This document shows positions 26,391-35,139 of a DNA stretch of 64,000 nucleotides, in pieces (position 1 is the first letter of the stretch; each line of letters opens with the position of its first letter). The stretch is from an uncultured Muribaculaceae bacterium (GTDB lineage Bacteria; Bacteroidota; Bacteroidia; Bacteroidales; Muribaculaceae): NCBI GenBank assembly GCA_910587185.1, contig CAJULY010000011.1, positions 1-64,000 of the forward strand, given 5' to 3'. A model generated the notes under the pieces. It saw only the letters and a program-made list of their open reading frames with translations. It made no database searches and was not told the DNA's origin. The position numbers and the translations under genes are program-made.

Positions 26391-26981
26391 TCACACTTGC
26401 GGGCTCTCCTTCAAAAGTGCTTCTATCTGTGGCAGCAAAGCGGATAGACCATCGTTCACTATGACGTTTACGTTCATTTTTCCAAGCATATCCAGTTCTT
26501 TGCTCTGTGCTTCCATTCTCTTGAGAATTTCGAATTCCGACAAATGAGGATTCCGGCTTCTCACCCTCGATATGCGAAGTTTTTCAGGAGCTGAAACAAT
26601 CCAGATTTCGTTCACCTCTTTGTCAAGACCGCTTGTGCAAAGGATAGCCGTCTCAACAAACGATATTGCCTTGCCTTCCCTCCACTTCCGGAAATCCTTC
26701 ACTACCTGCCCATGGACAAGAGTATTTAGTTTTTCCAGAGAAACCTGATCATTGAAAACATGTGATCCAAGCACCCGGCGGTCTATGTGATCGCATTTAA
26801 CTGCCTGAGGACAAATCTCGTTTTTTATAGAGTTTATGATTTCAATGTCAGAGTCCATCATTTCTTTTGCCCTGACATCACAGTCGTAAACGCTGAACCC
26901 CATAGCTTTAAGTATAGCCTGGACTACGCTTTTACCCGATCCGATTCCGCCAGCTATCGCTATGACTCTTGCGTCCGTCAT
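26391..26981 (-). CDS. coaE: Dephospho-CoA kinase
   Basis: 196 aa, typical CoaE length. It carries out the last step of coenzyme A synthesis, phosphorylating the ribose 3' position. Visible are the Walker A IAGGIGSGKS (about 9-18), DCDVRAKEMM, and ETAILCTSGLD in the CoA-binding part. Its ATG overlaps the stop of the YbbR gene, so it ends the operon nusB-yajC-ybbR-coaE, an order I recall as common in Bacteroidota. Confidence 0.95.
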   Translation of the reverse strand: MTDARVIAIAGGIGSGKSVVQAILKAMGFSVYDCDVRAKEMMDSDIEIINSIKNEICPQAVKCDHIDRRVLGSHVFNDQVSLEKLNTLVHGQVVKDFRKWREGKAISFVETAILCTSGLDKEVNEIWIVSAPEKLRISRVRSRNPHLSEFEILKRMEAQSKELDMLGKMNVNVIVNDGLSALLPQIEALLKESPQV

Positions 26982-28015
26982 TTATTCTCGTTGTTGTTTT
27001 CAGTTCCGGAATCCTGAGATGAAAGACCGGTCTCTATTATGTATTCGACACTGTCGGGCTTAAAACTGAAGTTTCTCAATGCCCCCGGAATAGAAGAAGT
27101 CTGCACTTTCACTTTCTGAGTCTGACGGTTGATGGACGAGAAATCCACAAACAGTTTAACATTTGACTCCGTATTATAAGTACTCATCGGCAAGAGATAG
27201 GACACTTCCGCCGTTGAAGGGAAAGTTACAAGCCTTACGTTATCCGGTACATTGACGACCTCAATAGGCACAGTACGTTTCTTCGATATCAGCGGTTCGA
27301 TAGGAACCGTTATTTTTACCTGATCCGGAATTATTCTTATACCCTCTATCGGACGGATCTTGACCGTGAAAACAGTGGTATCTTTGAGCCCGGTCTTGAC
27401 TATAGGGTATGTCGAGACTGAGGTCAGCGTTCTCGGAATATCATTGGCGGAATAAAGCATGACGGAATCCACGTCGGCTGTTATCGGACCGGAAACCACA
27501 TACAGCAAACGCGGCTGGATGTCACAATCGAAATCGAGTTTAACTTTTCTGCCTATATTGGAAGTATAAGCGGCCTTTACCGACTCCGGACGAAGATTGA
27601 TGATCTTCACTCCTTGTCCAAAATAATCCCTGAACAGGCCTTCGAGTTTCTGTCTCGGGATAAGAAAGTTTCCTCCCGTAGTATAATCGTTGAACTTTAC
27701 ACGTAAGGGCCTGACGTCATGCCACAGAAATTTAAGGAATTGCACGCCCTTGCCCTGCACCGCAAGATTGAAGCTTGACGGAATCGGTTCGACGATAACA
27801 ATACTGTCAGGAATCTGCTCTATCTCAAGAGGGACATCGAAATCGCGTTCAACCTCCTCATAGAGTGAAAGGAAAAGCCAGAAAACAGAAGCTATGCCGA
27901 GACATACTACGAAAATTATCAGGTCACTCCCTTTCGTTGAACGGGCAAAGCGTTTGAATGAATTCCCATGTAACTTTTCTTGAACGCCTTTCGGTTTCTC
28001 GTTTTCTGCACTCAT
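26978..28015 (-). CDS. YbbR-domain (CdaR-like) membrane-anchored protein
   Basis: 345 aa from the ATG at 28015 (MSAENEKPKGVQEK). A short basic cytoplasmic N-terminus is followed by one transmembrane helix (LIIFVVCLGIASVFWLFLSL) and a long extracytoplasmic part with repeated YbbR-like beta domains (for example VPLEIEQIPDSIVIVEPIPS). In Firmicutes such proteins regulate diadenylate cyclase; in Bacteroidota the role is not established. An upstream ATG at 28048 is not favoured because it adds a hydrophobic stub. It precedes coaE with an overlap. Confidence 0.88.
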   Translation of the reverse strand: MSAENEKPKGVQEKLHGNSFKRFARSTKGSDLIIFVVCLGIASVFWLFLSLYEEVERDFDVPLEIEQIPDSIVIVEPIPSSFNLAVQGKGVQFLKFLWHDVRPLRVKFNDYTTGGNFLIPRQKLEGLFRDYFGQGVKIINLRPESVKAAYTSNIGRKVKLDFDCDIQPRLLYVVSGPITADVDSVMLYSANDIPRTLTSVSTYPIVKTGLKDTTVFTVKIRPIEGIRIIPDQVKITVPIEPLISKKRTVPIEVVNVPDNVRLVTFPSTAEVSYLLPMSTYNTESNVKLFVDFSSINRQTQKVKVQTSSIPGALRNFSFKPDSVEYIIETGLSSQDSGTENNNENK

Positions 28016-28090
28016 TATATTTCCGATTAAAAATAAATGCCGCGACAATAAAAGCCGCGGCTCATTTGTCCATTATTAAACGAAATCGGT

Positions 28091-28426
28091 TTATTTCTGG
28101 GTCTGCTGGTTCTGTGCATCCTGCTGCGCATCGGCAGGAGATTCGAAGACTGAACCCTTATCGATGGTTATCGAGACGTTGGGAGCAATCTCGACCACGA
28201 AAGTAGTATCTTTTACTTTCTTTACCTTTCCGTAGATTCCGCCCGCTGTGACAACCTTCTGGCCTTCCTGAATTCCTTCGCGGAACTCGCGCAGCTTTTT
28301 GGCTTTCTTTTGCTGGGGACGGATCATGAAGAAATAAAATACTGCGATGATCGCTACAATCATCAGGATATTCATAAGACCGGCGTTCTGACCGGCTGCA
28401 GCTTGAAGCATGACAAATGACAACAT
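28091..28426 (-). CDS. yajC: Preprotein translocase subunit YajC
   Basis: 111 aa. One N-terminal transmembrane helix (MNILMIVAIIAVFYFFMIRPQ) is followed at once by the diagnostic RPQQKKAKK and a VVTAGGIYGKVKKV domain. YajC associates with SecDF and the Sec translocon at the inner membrane. The C-terminus adds a Gln/Asp-rich tail (PADAQQDAQNQQTQK). A consensus promoter lies 35 nt upstream. It is followed by the YbbR gene after about 75 nt. Confidence 0.95.
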   Translation of the reverse strand: MLSFVMLQAAAGQNAGLMNILMIVAIIAVFYFFMIRPQQKKAKKLREFREGIQEGQKVVTAGGIYGKVKKVKDTTFVVEIAPNVSITIDKGSVFESPADAQQDAQNQQTQK

Positions 28427-28460
28427 ACTGTATATCTTTTTATTTTAAAAAATTATGTTA

Positions 28461-28492
28461 CAAATATAAGACATATATTTGGTTTCTGCCAA
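28461..28492 (-). promoter_or_regulatory. Promoter upstream of yajC
   Basis: On the minus strand TTG (28490-28492), a 21-nt spacer and TATATTTG (28461-28468). It lets yajC-ybbR-coaE be expressed apart from nusB. Confidence 0.55.
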
Positions 28493-28510
28493 TTCTGTTA
28501 AATTATTAAC

Positions 28511-29932
28511 TTATTTTTTAAGCAATTTCCCTTCTTCCTGAAGGTGACTTATGACAGAATAGAGAATTCCATTGATGAACTGACCGCTGCGCGGAGTACT
28601 GTAGGAATTGGCGATTTCGATATATTCGTTTAGCGTAACGGCTATTGGGATAGCCGGATAATTCAATAACTCGGAAATTGCCGTACACATTATTATCACA
28701 TCCATGAAGGCAAGTCGTTCCGGATCCCATTGACTCGAATTTATGAATTTGTCAACATATCCGCGATACGTATCGAAATTGTCTATCGTATCTGTAAACA
28801 ATTCCTCTCCGAAACGTGAATCCTCTTCATCCTTGAATTGCGGGAGGACGAAAGAGGCATTAATATTATTCTCACAAGCATCTGCAGCCTTTTTCAGAGT
28901 CTTGACAACGAAAGTTCCTATTATATCTGAATCGTCATTCCAATATACCGATTTTGATTCGAGATATTCTGCGAGCTCGTCAGAAGGAAGGATTATGTGC
29001 TTCATCACCTGACGCCAGAATTCACAGTCATCCTTTAACGTTGAACTTTCGCTTGACATGTATTCCGCATAAAGCTCCGAGCCGACGATCTTGTCAAGAA
29101 TAGTCATCAGGAAATCAGGATCCTCGCTCCAGGAGACCTTCTTCTCCGAACAGAGTTCATTGAATTCCTCGTTTGATTCAAGTATGGCCGTAAGCTTGTT
29201 GTCAACGAATTTCATATTTGGATTAAGATCCTCGCTTGTGGCCAGGAACTTATTCTTTGCATTATCCAGACGGCGGTCCTGAAGACGGACAAGTTCAACC
29301 GGAAGCGACAGCAATCTCAGATATAACTCATAGGACTTGTCAAGTGATGTCTGCAATGAATGACGGGCTTCGATGAGAAGTTTCCGGTAACTGCCGCAAC
29401 TGTCGAGAGTCTCCCGCAGCATCTTGAGAGCATTTTCATAACCGACATTGGAAAAATTCTCATCTTTGCGTGCAGCCTCAAGCAGTTCCGGACTTTTCGC
29501 AATAATTGAATCTATCACGACATCCCAGAATTCTATGTCACCCGCAACATTCTTATCCTTGCGATGTGTGTAGCTGCGATAAATTGCTGAAGCTAAGATT
29601 GCACGATATATTGCGTCGGTCGCGGTGTCAAACTGAGATGCGCTCTGGATACGACGATATATCGCATCTTTTACAGCCGGATCATTTTTCAAAGCTTTGC
29701 CTATCCGGTTCTCAGCAAGAAATTTATTCTGGAAAGTAACAGACGCAACTCCGGTCCGATAACCCGATAGTCTCAACACCATAAGCAGTAAATCGAGATA
29801 CATATTGTAAGCATACTGCTTGTCGCGTGAAGTTGACTCAGGCGCTGTTATCAGATGGAACTCATTGCGGTTTAGAAAGTAACAGAAAAGCATCTGAACT
29901 ACTTTCGTACGTATCAAAACTCGATTTATCAT
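28511..29932 (-). CDS. nusB: NusB-family antitermination protein with a duplicated N-terminal module
   Basis: 473 aa; Bacteroidota NusB proteins I recall are about 310 aa. The C-terminal part (about 395-470) is the recognisable NusB domain with MDVIIMCTAISELLNYPAIP and VTLNEYIEIANSYSTP. NusB binds boxA RNA with NusE in rRNA antitermination. The extra length looks like a repeat: residues 37-185 and 198-360 share anchors in the same order (DKQYAYNMYLDLL and DKSYELYLRLL; NKFLAENRIG and NKFLATSEDL; DIEFWDVVIDSII and DCEFWRQVMKHII). It is first in the order nusB-yajC-ybbR-coaE. Confidence 0.88.
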   Translation of the reverse strand: MINRVLIRTKVVQMLFCYFLNRNEFHLITAPESTSRDKQYAYNMYLDLLLMVLRLSGYRTGVASVTFQNKFLAENRIGKALKNDPAVKDAIYRRIQSASQFDTATDAIYRAILASAIYRSYTHRKDKNVAGDIEFWDVVIDSIIAKSPELLEAARKDENFSNVGYENALKMLRETLDSCGSYRKLLIEARHSLQTSLDKSYELYLRLLSLPVELVRLQDRRLDNAKNKFLATSEDLNPNMKFVDNKLTAILESNEEFNELCSEKKVSWSEDPDFLMTILDKIVGSELYAEYMSSESSTLKDDCEFWRQVMKHIILPSDELAEYLESKSVYWNDDSDIIGTFVVKTLKKAADACENNINASFVLPQFKDEEDSRFGEELFTDTIDNFDTYRGYVDKFINSSQWDPERLAFMDVIIMCTAISELLNYPAIPIAVTLNEYIEIANSYSTPRSGQFINGILYSVISHLQEEGKLLKK

Positions 29933-29997
29933 TACTTTAATGTGCTATCGTTTTATTAATTTATTTGCAAAATTAATGAAAAAATTTCGGTCACGCC

Positions 29998-31041
29998 TTA
30001 TTTTAAACCGTTTTTATTTTTTCGAAACAGTTTATAATTTTCTCGTGAAACCTGTTCTTTTTGCTCAATCAAATATTTTGCCTCGGGAAACCGGATGAGC
30101 CCGTCATGTATGAACTTGGCCTTTAAAAGATTGGCCTTCTCACTTGCGACACTCATTCCTGTCACGGGGTTTCTTTTGACATCTGCCGGAATATTATAGA
30201 TGGTAACCGGCGTAGTCTCGGCTAAAGGAGGATATCCCAGCATGGTCCACATGACCGGACCGTCAGGGGTCAGCTCTATTACAACCGCAGATGCTGACGA
30301 TGGTCTTGGGATAAAGTTTCTGTCAGATATTTCTGTAGTTTCCTCCGTGAAGATACACGTGTCGGAAGACAGGTCATGATACTTTCTCGACAGGTATTCG
30401 GTAAAAAGTTCCGGACATATTTTCTCTGAAAGATGTCGCTCTATGACACGGCTCGCAATCTCATATCTCTCGAATCCATATCCACCCTCTTTTTTGCCGG
30501 AAAAAGAAAAATTACTCCTGACAAGCATCCCTGATGGATTATCCCGGGTCTCGAACTTGACATAGCCGTAATCATCCGTTTCAAAATATGCGCCCTCGCC
30601 GCTCCGGTCTATCACTCCGAAATTAGTTCTTACTCCGAGAGGCTTGGGCAGAGAATCAAGTAGTCTCTCAAAATCATCGACAGTCCGGCAGCCGGAAAGT
30701 GCGAGTGTCATAATAATTCCTTCCCTGTCTTTCCATTGTTCCTTATTTTCCGGCAAATTTCCGGCAACAGTATTGATTATAGCGAACCCACACCGATTCA
30801 CCCCGGCCCATGCTTCACGCTTCAATGAGTCCGATGAGTTAAAAACGGCTATATAATCAAAATCACAACTGGAACCTTTGACTGAATCCACATAATTCCA
30901 CTTATGGGAAGTATCACGATGTTTCCATATCATCGGCATTCCCGATCGGGAAAATCGGCCCGATATTATGGCCGAAGTACAGGCATCACCTGTGGCGAAA
31001 CCAAGAACAACGTAAAACAATATCAGAATATATTTCTTCAT
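29998..31041 (-). CDS. Secreted C45-type Ntn hydrolase
   Basis: 347 aa with a signal peptide (MKKYILILFYVVLGFATGDA) cleaved directly before C21 (CTSAIISG), which would become the N-terminal nucleophile of an Ntn hydrolase. Later segments (RSGMPMIWKHRDTS, GVNRCGFAIINT, TNFGVIDRSGEGAYFE) match the C45 acyltransferase/peptidase and bile-salt-hydrolase-like superfamily. It is probably an exported amide hydrolase; the substrate is not readable. It overlaps the capA stop by 4 nt and follows it in one transcript. Confidence 0.85.
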   Translation of the reverse strand: MKKYILILFYVVLGFATGDACTSAIISGRFSRSGMPMIWKHRDTSHKWNYVDSVKGSSCDFDYIAVFNSSDSLKREAWAGVNRCGFAIINTVAGNLPENKEQWKDREGIIMTLALSGCRTVDDFERLLDSLPKPLGVRTNFGVIDRSGEGAYFETDDYGYVKFETRDNPSGMLVRSNFSFSGKKEGGYGFERYEIASRVIERHLSEKICPELFTEYLSRKYHDLSSDTCIFTEETTEISDRNFIPRPSSASAVVIELTPDGPVMWTMLGYPPLAETTPVTIYNIPADVKRNPVTGMSVASEKANLLKAKFIHDGLIRFPEAKYLIEQKEQVSRENYKLFRKNKNGLK

Positions 31042-32117
31042 CGCATGTAGGAGGATATAGACATCGAGTCGGCCGGCACATTTTTATTATGTTTTCTGAA
31101 TATTTCAGTAGCTCTTCTTACAAACTGATTCTTCTTCGGCTGAAAGTCTTTCCTGAAATTTGCTTCGGCTGGAAGCACTTTGAAATTTTTTTGAGATGAA
31201 GACGGAGGCTGTACCACGACAAGTCTGTAGGTGGCGGTATCGACAATCGCCTTTCCTGAACCATCACGCTTTATTCTGACCCTGACCATCGCGCCCCCAA
31301 CCGTGTCATCTTTTCTCATAGCTGATACAAAATTACCCAATGAATAGACAGTCAGAACTTTTTTCCCGTACTCGTCATTGTAATTCATTTCCATCGGCTG
31401 GATCACATGTGGATGAGACCCTATAATCAGATCTACACCCTCATCCTCCAGAAAGCGGGCCAGTCGTTTCTGTTCGGCATTGGGGAGCAAAACATATTCG
31501 ATGCCCCAATGCATGCAGACGGCTATTATCTCGGCACCCTTCTCCTTGGCTTTCGCTATATCTTTCCTGATCTGTTGCCGGTCAATATAATTGACCACGG
31601 CATCATTCTGAATCTTGATTCCGTTCGTTCCGTAGGTATAATTCAGCATACCGATCTTGAAACCCTTGACATCAACTATCGCGGGACAAAGGCTGTCTCT
31701 CTCGGTTCGGTTTCTGAACGTACCGGTATGTGGAAGTCCCAATCTGTCCAATGCGTCGAGTGTCCTTTTCAGCCCCTTGTCCCGACGGTCCAGAGTATGA
31801 TTGTTTGCTGTCAGGATAAAATCAAACCCGGCATCCTTCAATTCTTCCGCGTAACTGTCAGGCGCGCAAAACATCGGGTAGCCGGAATAGGGTTTTCCGC
31901 CCAAAGGAGTCTCGAGATTCACGACTGCAAAATCGGCTGACTCTATATAAGGCCTGACTTCATCATAATATCCGGAATAATCATAACTGCCACCGGATGA
32001 TTTCGCGGCGACAATTTGTCGTTCATGCTGCATCGCATCGCCGGCAAAAACCAACTCGACGGAGTCCGTTGAAAAGAAAGATGCCGCAATAGAGAGTACA
32101 ATCGCAATCAAAGACAT
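31038..32117 (-). CDS. CapA-family metallophosphatase-like protein
   Basis: 359 aa with a signal peptide (MSLIAIVLSIAASFFSTDS). The CapA/PgsA motifs are in order: VFAGDAMQHERQ (about 24-35), VVNLETPLGG, LTANNHTLDRRDKG, GSHPHVIQPME and YSLGNFV. In Bacillus, CapA helps export or anchor poly-gamma-glutamate; in Bacteroidota the role is not known. It lies 3 nt behind thiL and overlaps the C45 gene, so the three are likely co-transcribed. Confidence 0.9.
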   Translation of the reverse strand: MSLIAIVLSIAASFFSTDSVELVFAGDAMQHERQIVAAKSSGGSYDYSGYYDEVRPYIESADFAVVNLETPLGGKPYSGYPMFCAPDSYAEELKDAGFDFILTANNHTLDRRDKGLKRTLDALDRLGLPHTGTFRNRTERDSLCPAIVDVKGFKIGMLNYTYGTNGIKIQNDAVVNYIDRQQIRKDIAKAKEKGAEIIAVCMHWGIEYVLLPNAEQKRLARFLEDEGVDLIIGSHPHVIQPMEMNYNDEYGKKVLTVYSLGNFVSAMRKDDTVGGAMVRVRIKRDGSGKAIVDTATYRLVVVQPPSSSQKNFKVLPAEANFRKDFQPKKNQFVRRATEIFRKHNKNVPADSMSISSYMR

Positions 32118-32120
32118 CCG

Positions 32121-33155
32121 TCACTCTTTAGACATGTGATTGAAGCCCTGCGCTTTCAGAGGAATCTCGGTATCGTCACGTGTCACCAGTGCGCAGCCTG
32201 CCTCAGGTTTGGTGATATAACCAATAACTTTTACGCCGGGAATTCGGGAGACTTCATCATTGAAATGAAGAGGAACCGTGAAAAGCAATTCGTAATCCTC
32301 GCCGCCGTTCATTGCAGCCGTTACAAGATTCATATTGACTTCTTCGGCCATCACCGCCGTCTGATAATCAATAGGAAGTCTTTCTTCATACACACGGCAG
32401 CCGGTGTCAGAAGCCTTGCAGATATGAAGCAGCTCGGAAGAAAGGCCGTCACTGATATCCATCATGGATGTAGGAACGATATTTCGTTCCGCGAGTTCCT
32501 TGATTATATCGCGCCTGGCCTCAGGCTTCAGTTGCCGTTCGATAAGATATTCCTTCCCTTCAAATTTCGGAATGAAATCCTTGTCTCCGTTCGAGACGCG
32601 TTTCTCTCGTTCAAGAAGCTGGAGACCCATATAGGCAGCTCCGAGATCGCCGCTCACACATATAAGATCGGTTTCTTTCGCACCTGATCTATAGACGATC
32701 TTATCCTTGGGAGCATCTCCAATGCATGTGACGCTTATGACAAGTCCTGACCGGGAAGCTGTCGTGTCACCGCCAACAAGATCGACGCCATATATCTCAC
32801 AGGCCAATCTTATGCCTGAATAGAGTTGCTCGATATGCTCTACGGTAAATCGGGATGAAATCGCAAGACCTACAGTAATCTGACGCGGAGTGCCGTTCAT
32901 GGCGTATATATCAGAAAAATTCACGACAGCCGCCTTGTAACCCAGATGCTTCAGCGGAACGTAAGTCAGATCGAAATGCACCCCTTCGACCAGAAGATCC
33001 GTACTCACTATGACATCCGTATCAGGATAACGGACCACAGCGCCGTCGTCTCCGACTCCGGCTACTGTCGAGATATTGATTTTTTCAAGATTTTTGGTCA
33101 GACGGTCAATGAGACCGAACTCGCCGATAGTCGAAATCTCAGTCTGTTGTTCCAT
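32121..33155 (-). CDS. thiL: Thiamine-monophosphate kinase
   Basis: 344 aa. ThiL phosphorylates thiamine monophosphate to the active cofactor. The PurM/ThiL-type motifs are VGDDGAVV (about 36-43), DLVGGDTTAS and MDISDGLSSELLHI, with the C-terminal NGGEDYELLFTVP block. It follows the purine nucleoside phosphorylase gene by 12 nt and precedes capA by 3 nt. Standard length and no visible oddities. Confidence 0.95.
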   Translation of the reverse strand: MEQQTEISTIGEFGLIDRLTKNLEKINISTVAGVGDDGAVVRYPDTDVIVSTDLLVEGVHFDLTYVPLKHLGYKAAVVNFSDIYAMNGTPRQITVGLAISSRFTVEHIEQLYSGIRLACEIYGVDLVGGDTTASRSGLVISVTCIGDAPKDKIVYRSGAKETDLICVSGDLGAAYMGLQLLEREKRVSNGDKDFIPKFEGKEYLIERQLKPEARRDIIKELAERNIVPTSMMDISDGLSSELLHICKASDTGCRVYEERLPIDYQTAVMAEEVNMNLVTAAMNGGEDYELLFTVPLHFNDEVSRIPGVKVIGYITKPEAGCALVTRDDTEIPLKAQGFNHMSKE

Positions 33156-33167
33156 GACTACCGCAAT

Positions 33168-33983
33168 TTATTCTGCTCTCGCAACAAGTTCTTTCATTAT
33201 CTCCATCATGCGGGGCTGTGCCTCTTCAGCAGCCTTCTGCACCTCTTCATGAGTGGGGACATCCGTGACATCCTTCCCTCCGAGATCGGTTATGACCGAG
33301 ACTCCGAAAACTTTCATACCTCCATGATTTGCCACTATTACTTCCGGAACGGTTGACATTCCGACCGCATCGCCTCCTATTATACGGAAATATTCATACT
33401 CGGCAGGTGTTTCGAAAGTAGGTCCTTGCGTGCCTACATAGACGCCGTGCATGACGCGTATCCCTTTTTCTGCCGCGATCTTGTCAGCCAGATCTATCAG
33501 TTTATGACTGTATGCCTCTGTCATAGCTGGGAACCTCGGCCCGAGACGGTTGTCATTTTTCCCGTGAAGAGGATTCTCAGGGAACAGATTGATATGATCA
33601 GTGATTATCATGATATCGCCGACCCGGAACTCTTTGTTCATTCCGCCGGCCGCATTGCTGACATACAGAGTCTCGATCCCGAGTTCCTTCATGACTCGCA
33701 CCGGGAAAGTCACCTGTTTCATGTCATACCCCTCATAATAGTGGAAACGGCCCTGCATTGCCATGACCGGCTTAGTTCCGAGACGGCCGAAAATCAGATT
33801 CCCGCTGTGGCCTTCAACCGTTGATACAGGGAAATTAGGGATTTCCTTATATGGTATATATTGTTTGTCATCTATATGATCAACCAACGCTCCGAGACCG
33901 GTTCCAAGAATAATGGCGGTTTTCGGCATCTCTCCGACCTTGGCGCGGATATAATTTGCTGTTTCTTGAATTTTGTCAATCAT
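33168..33983 (-). CDS. Purine nucleoside phosphorylase (inosine/guanosine type)
   Basis: 271 aa, the trimeric PNP-I type. It splits inosine and guanosine with phosphate for purine salvage. Motifs: ILGTGLGALVD (phosphate loop), STVEGHSGNLIFG, LYVSNAAGGMN and GVYVGTQGPTFETPAE (base site). It is transcribed after lpxK with a 34-nt gap and before thiL, an order I recall from other Bacteroidales. Confidence 0.95.
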   Translation of the reverse strand: MIDKIQETANYIRAKVGEMPKTAIILGTGLGALVDHIDDKQYIPYKEIPNFPVSTVEGHSGNLIFGRLGTKPVMAMQGRFHYYEGYDMKQVTFPVRVMKELGIETLYVSNAAGGMNKEFRVGDIMIITDHINLFPENPLHGKNDNRLGPRFPAMTEAYSHKLIDLADKIAAEKGIRVMHGVYVGTQGPTFETPAEYEYFRIIGGDAVGMSTVPEVIVANHGGMKVFGVSVITDLGGKDVTDVPTHEEVQKAAEEAQPRMMEIMKELVARAE

Positions 33984-34017
33984 GAGTATTCTGTTTTTAT
34001 TTGTTTGTCTTTTTGTT

Positions 34018-35121
34018 TTATCTGACGAGTGAGTTATTACGTAACAGATTTATTACAACTGTCTCCAAAGGTTGTTCATTAAATTCTTCAAAAGTTACCT
34101 GAATTGGCAGATAATAGATATACTTGCGGAGACTATGGGGGAAATAAGGATTATTCATTAGTCTGACGGCATCCTTCTCAGTGGTCACTATGTACTTCCT
34201 CATGCCCTTCATCGACGTGAATTTTTCTTCTATCGCCTGAAGATCTGACTGCGTGAAATTATGATGGTCACTGAATCTCTTTATTTTCACCTTGGCCTTA
34301 TAGGTCCTCAGCTGTCTGACAAACGGGCGGGGATTAGCTACTCCTGTTACGGCAAGGAGACAATCGTTCGGAGTGAGTTCGCCCATCACCAGATTGTTTT
34401 TCCCTCTGTCGCCCTCTTTGAACAGAGGCACCGGAGCCATATATCTGAAACGGGAAAACAATAATTTCTGATATGGGAAAAGATTCAGATTCTCGGCAAT
34501 GACTCTGCGCTGAATAGGTTGCATTCCTTCAGGACATTTGGTTACAATGACCACATCAGCCCTGTTCAACGCACTCATCGGCTCCCGTAATCGGCCAAAA
34601 GGCAAAAGGCTGTCATTATAAGGCAAACGCGAAGCCTCCATGAGAACGATGGAAAGTCTGGGCTTGACATAACGGTGCTGAAAAGCATCGTCAAGAATAA
34701 TCATGTCGAGACCCGGGGCGATCTCACGCATTTTTTTTATACCTTCAGCTCTTTTCTCGCACACCGCTACAGAAATCCCCCGATCTTTGAATTTACGGTA
34801 TATCTGGTATGGTTCGTCACCGATATCTTCCACATGTGAATTCTCTGTTGCCATCACGAATCCTTTCGTCCGCCGTTTATAGCCTCGGCTCAACATCCCG
34901 ATACGGTAATCCTTATAAAGCGTTGAGAGAAGATACTCGGTGTGGGGCGTTTTGCCCGAACCGCCTACACTTATGTTCCCCACCGTAATGACAGGAATAT
35001 CGAATTCATGCTGTTTCAGAATTCCTTTGTCGAACATGGCGTTACGTATGGCCACGACCCCTCTATAAACCAATGAGATCGGTTTAAGCAGGATATATGA
35101 CAATATTTTACGTTTCGCCAT
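34018..35121 (-). CDS. lpxK: Tetraacyldisaccharide 4'-kinase
   Basis: 367 aa. LpxK phosphorylates the lipid A precursor at the inner membrane, which marks the cell as Gram-negative. It has the N-terminal hydrophobic LSYILLKPISLVYRGVVAIR, the Walker A VGNISVGGSGKTPHTEY (about 47-63), and DMIILDDAFQHR with the catalytic Asp region. It follows sppA by 18 nt and precedes the PNP gene. Confidence 0.95.
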   Translation of the reverse strand: MAKRKILSYILLKPISLVYRGVVAIRNAMFDKGILKQHEFDIPVITVGNISVGGSGKTPHTEYLLSTLYKDYRIGMLSRGYKRRTKGFVMATENSHVEDIGDEPYQIYRKFKDRGISVAVCEKRAEGIKKMREIAPGLDMIILDDAFQHRYVKPRLSIVLMEASRLPYNDSLLPFGRLREPMSALNRADVVIVTKCPEGMQPIQRRVIAENLNLFPYQKLLFSRFRYMAPVPLFKEGDRGKNNLVMGELTPNDCLLAVTGVANPRPFVRQLRTYKAKVKIKRFSDHHNFTQSDLQAIEEKFTSMKGMRKYIVTTEKDAVRLMNNPYFPHSLRKYIYYLPIQVTFEEFNEQPLETVVINLLRNNSLVR

Positions 35122-35139
35122 CGAGCAGTTATTTTACGA

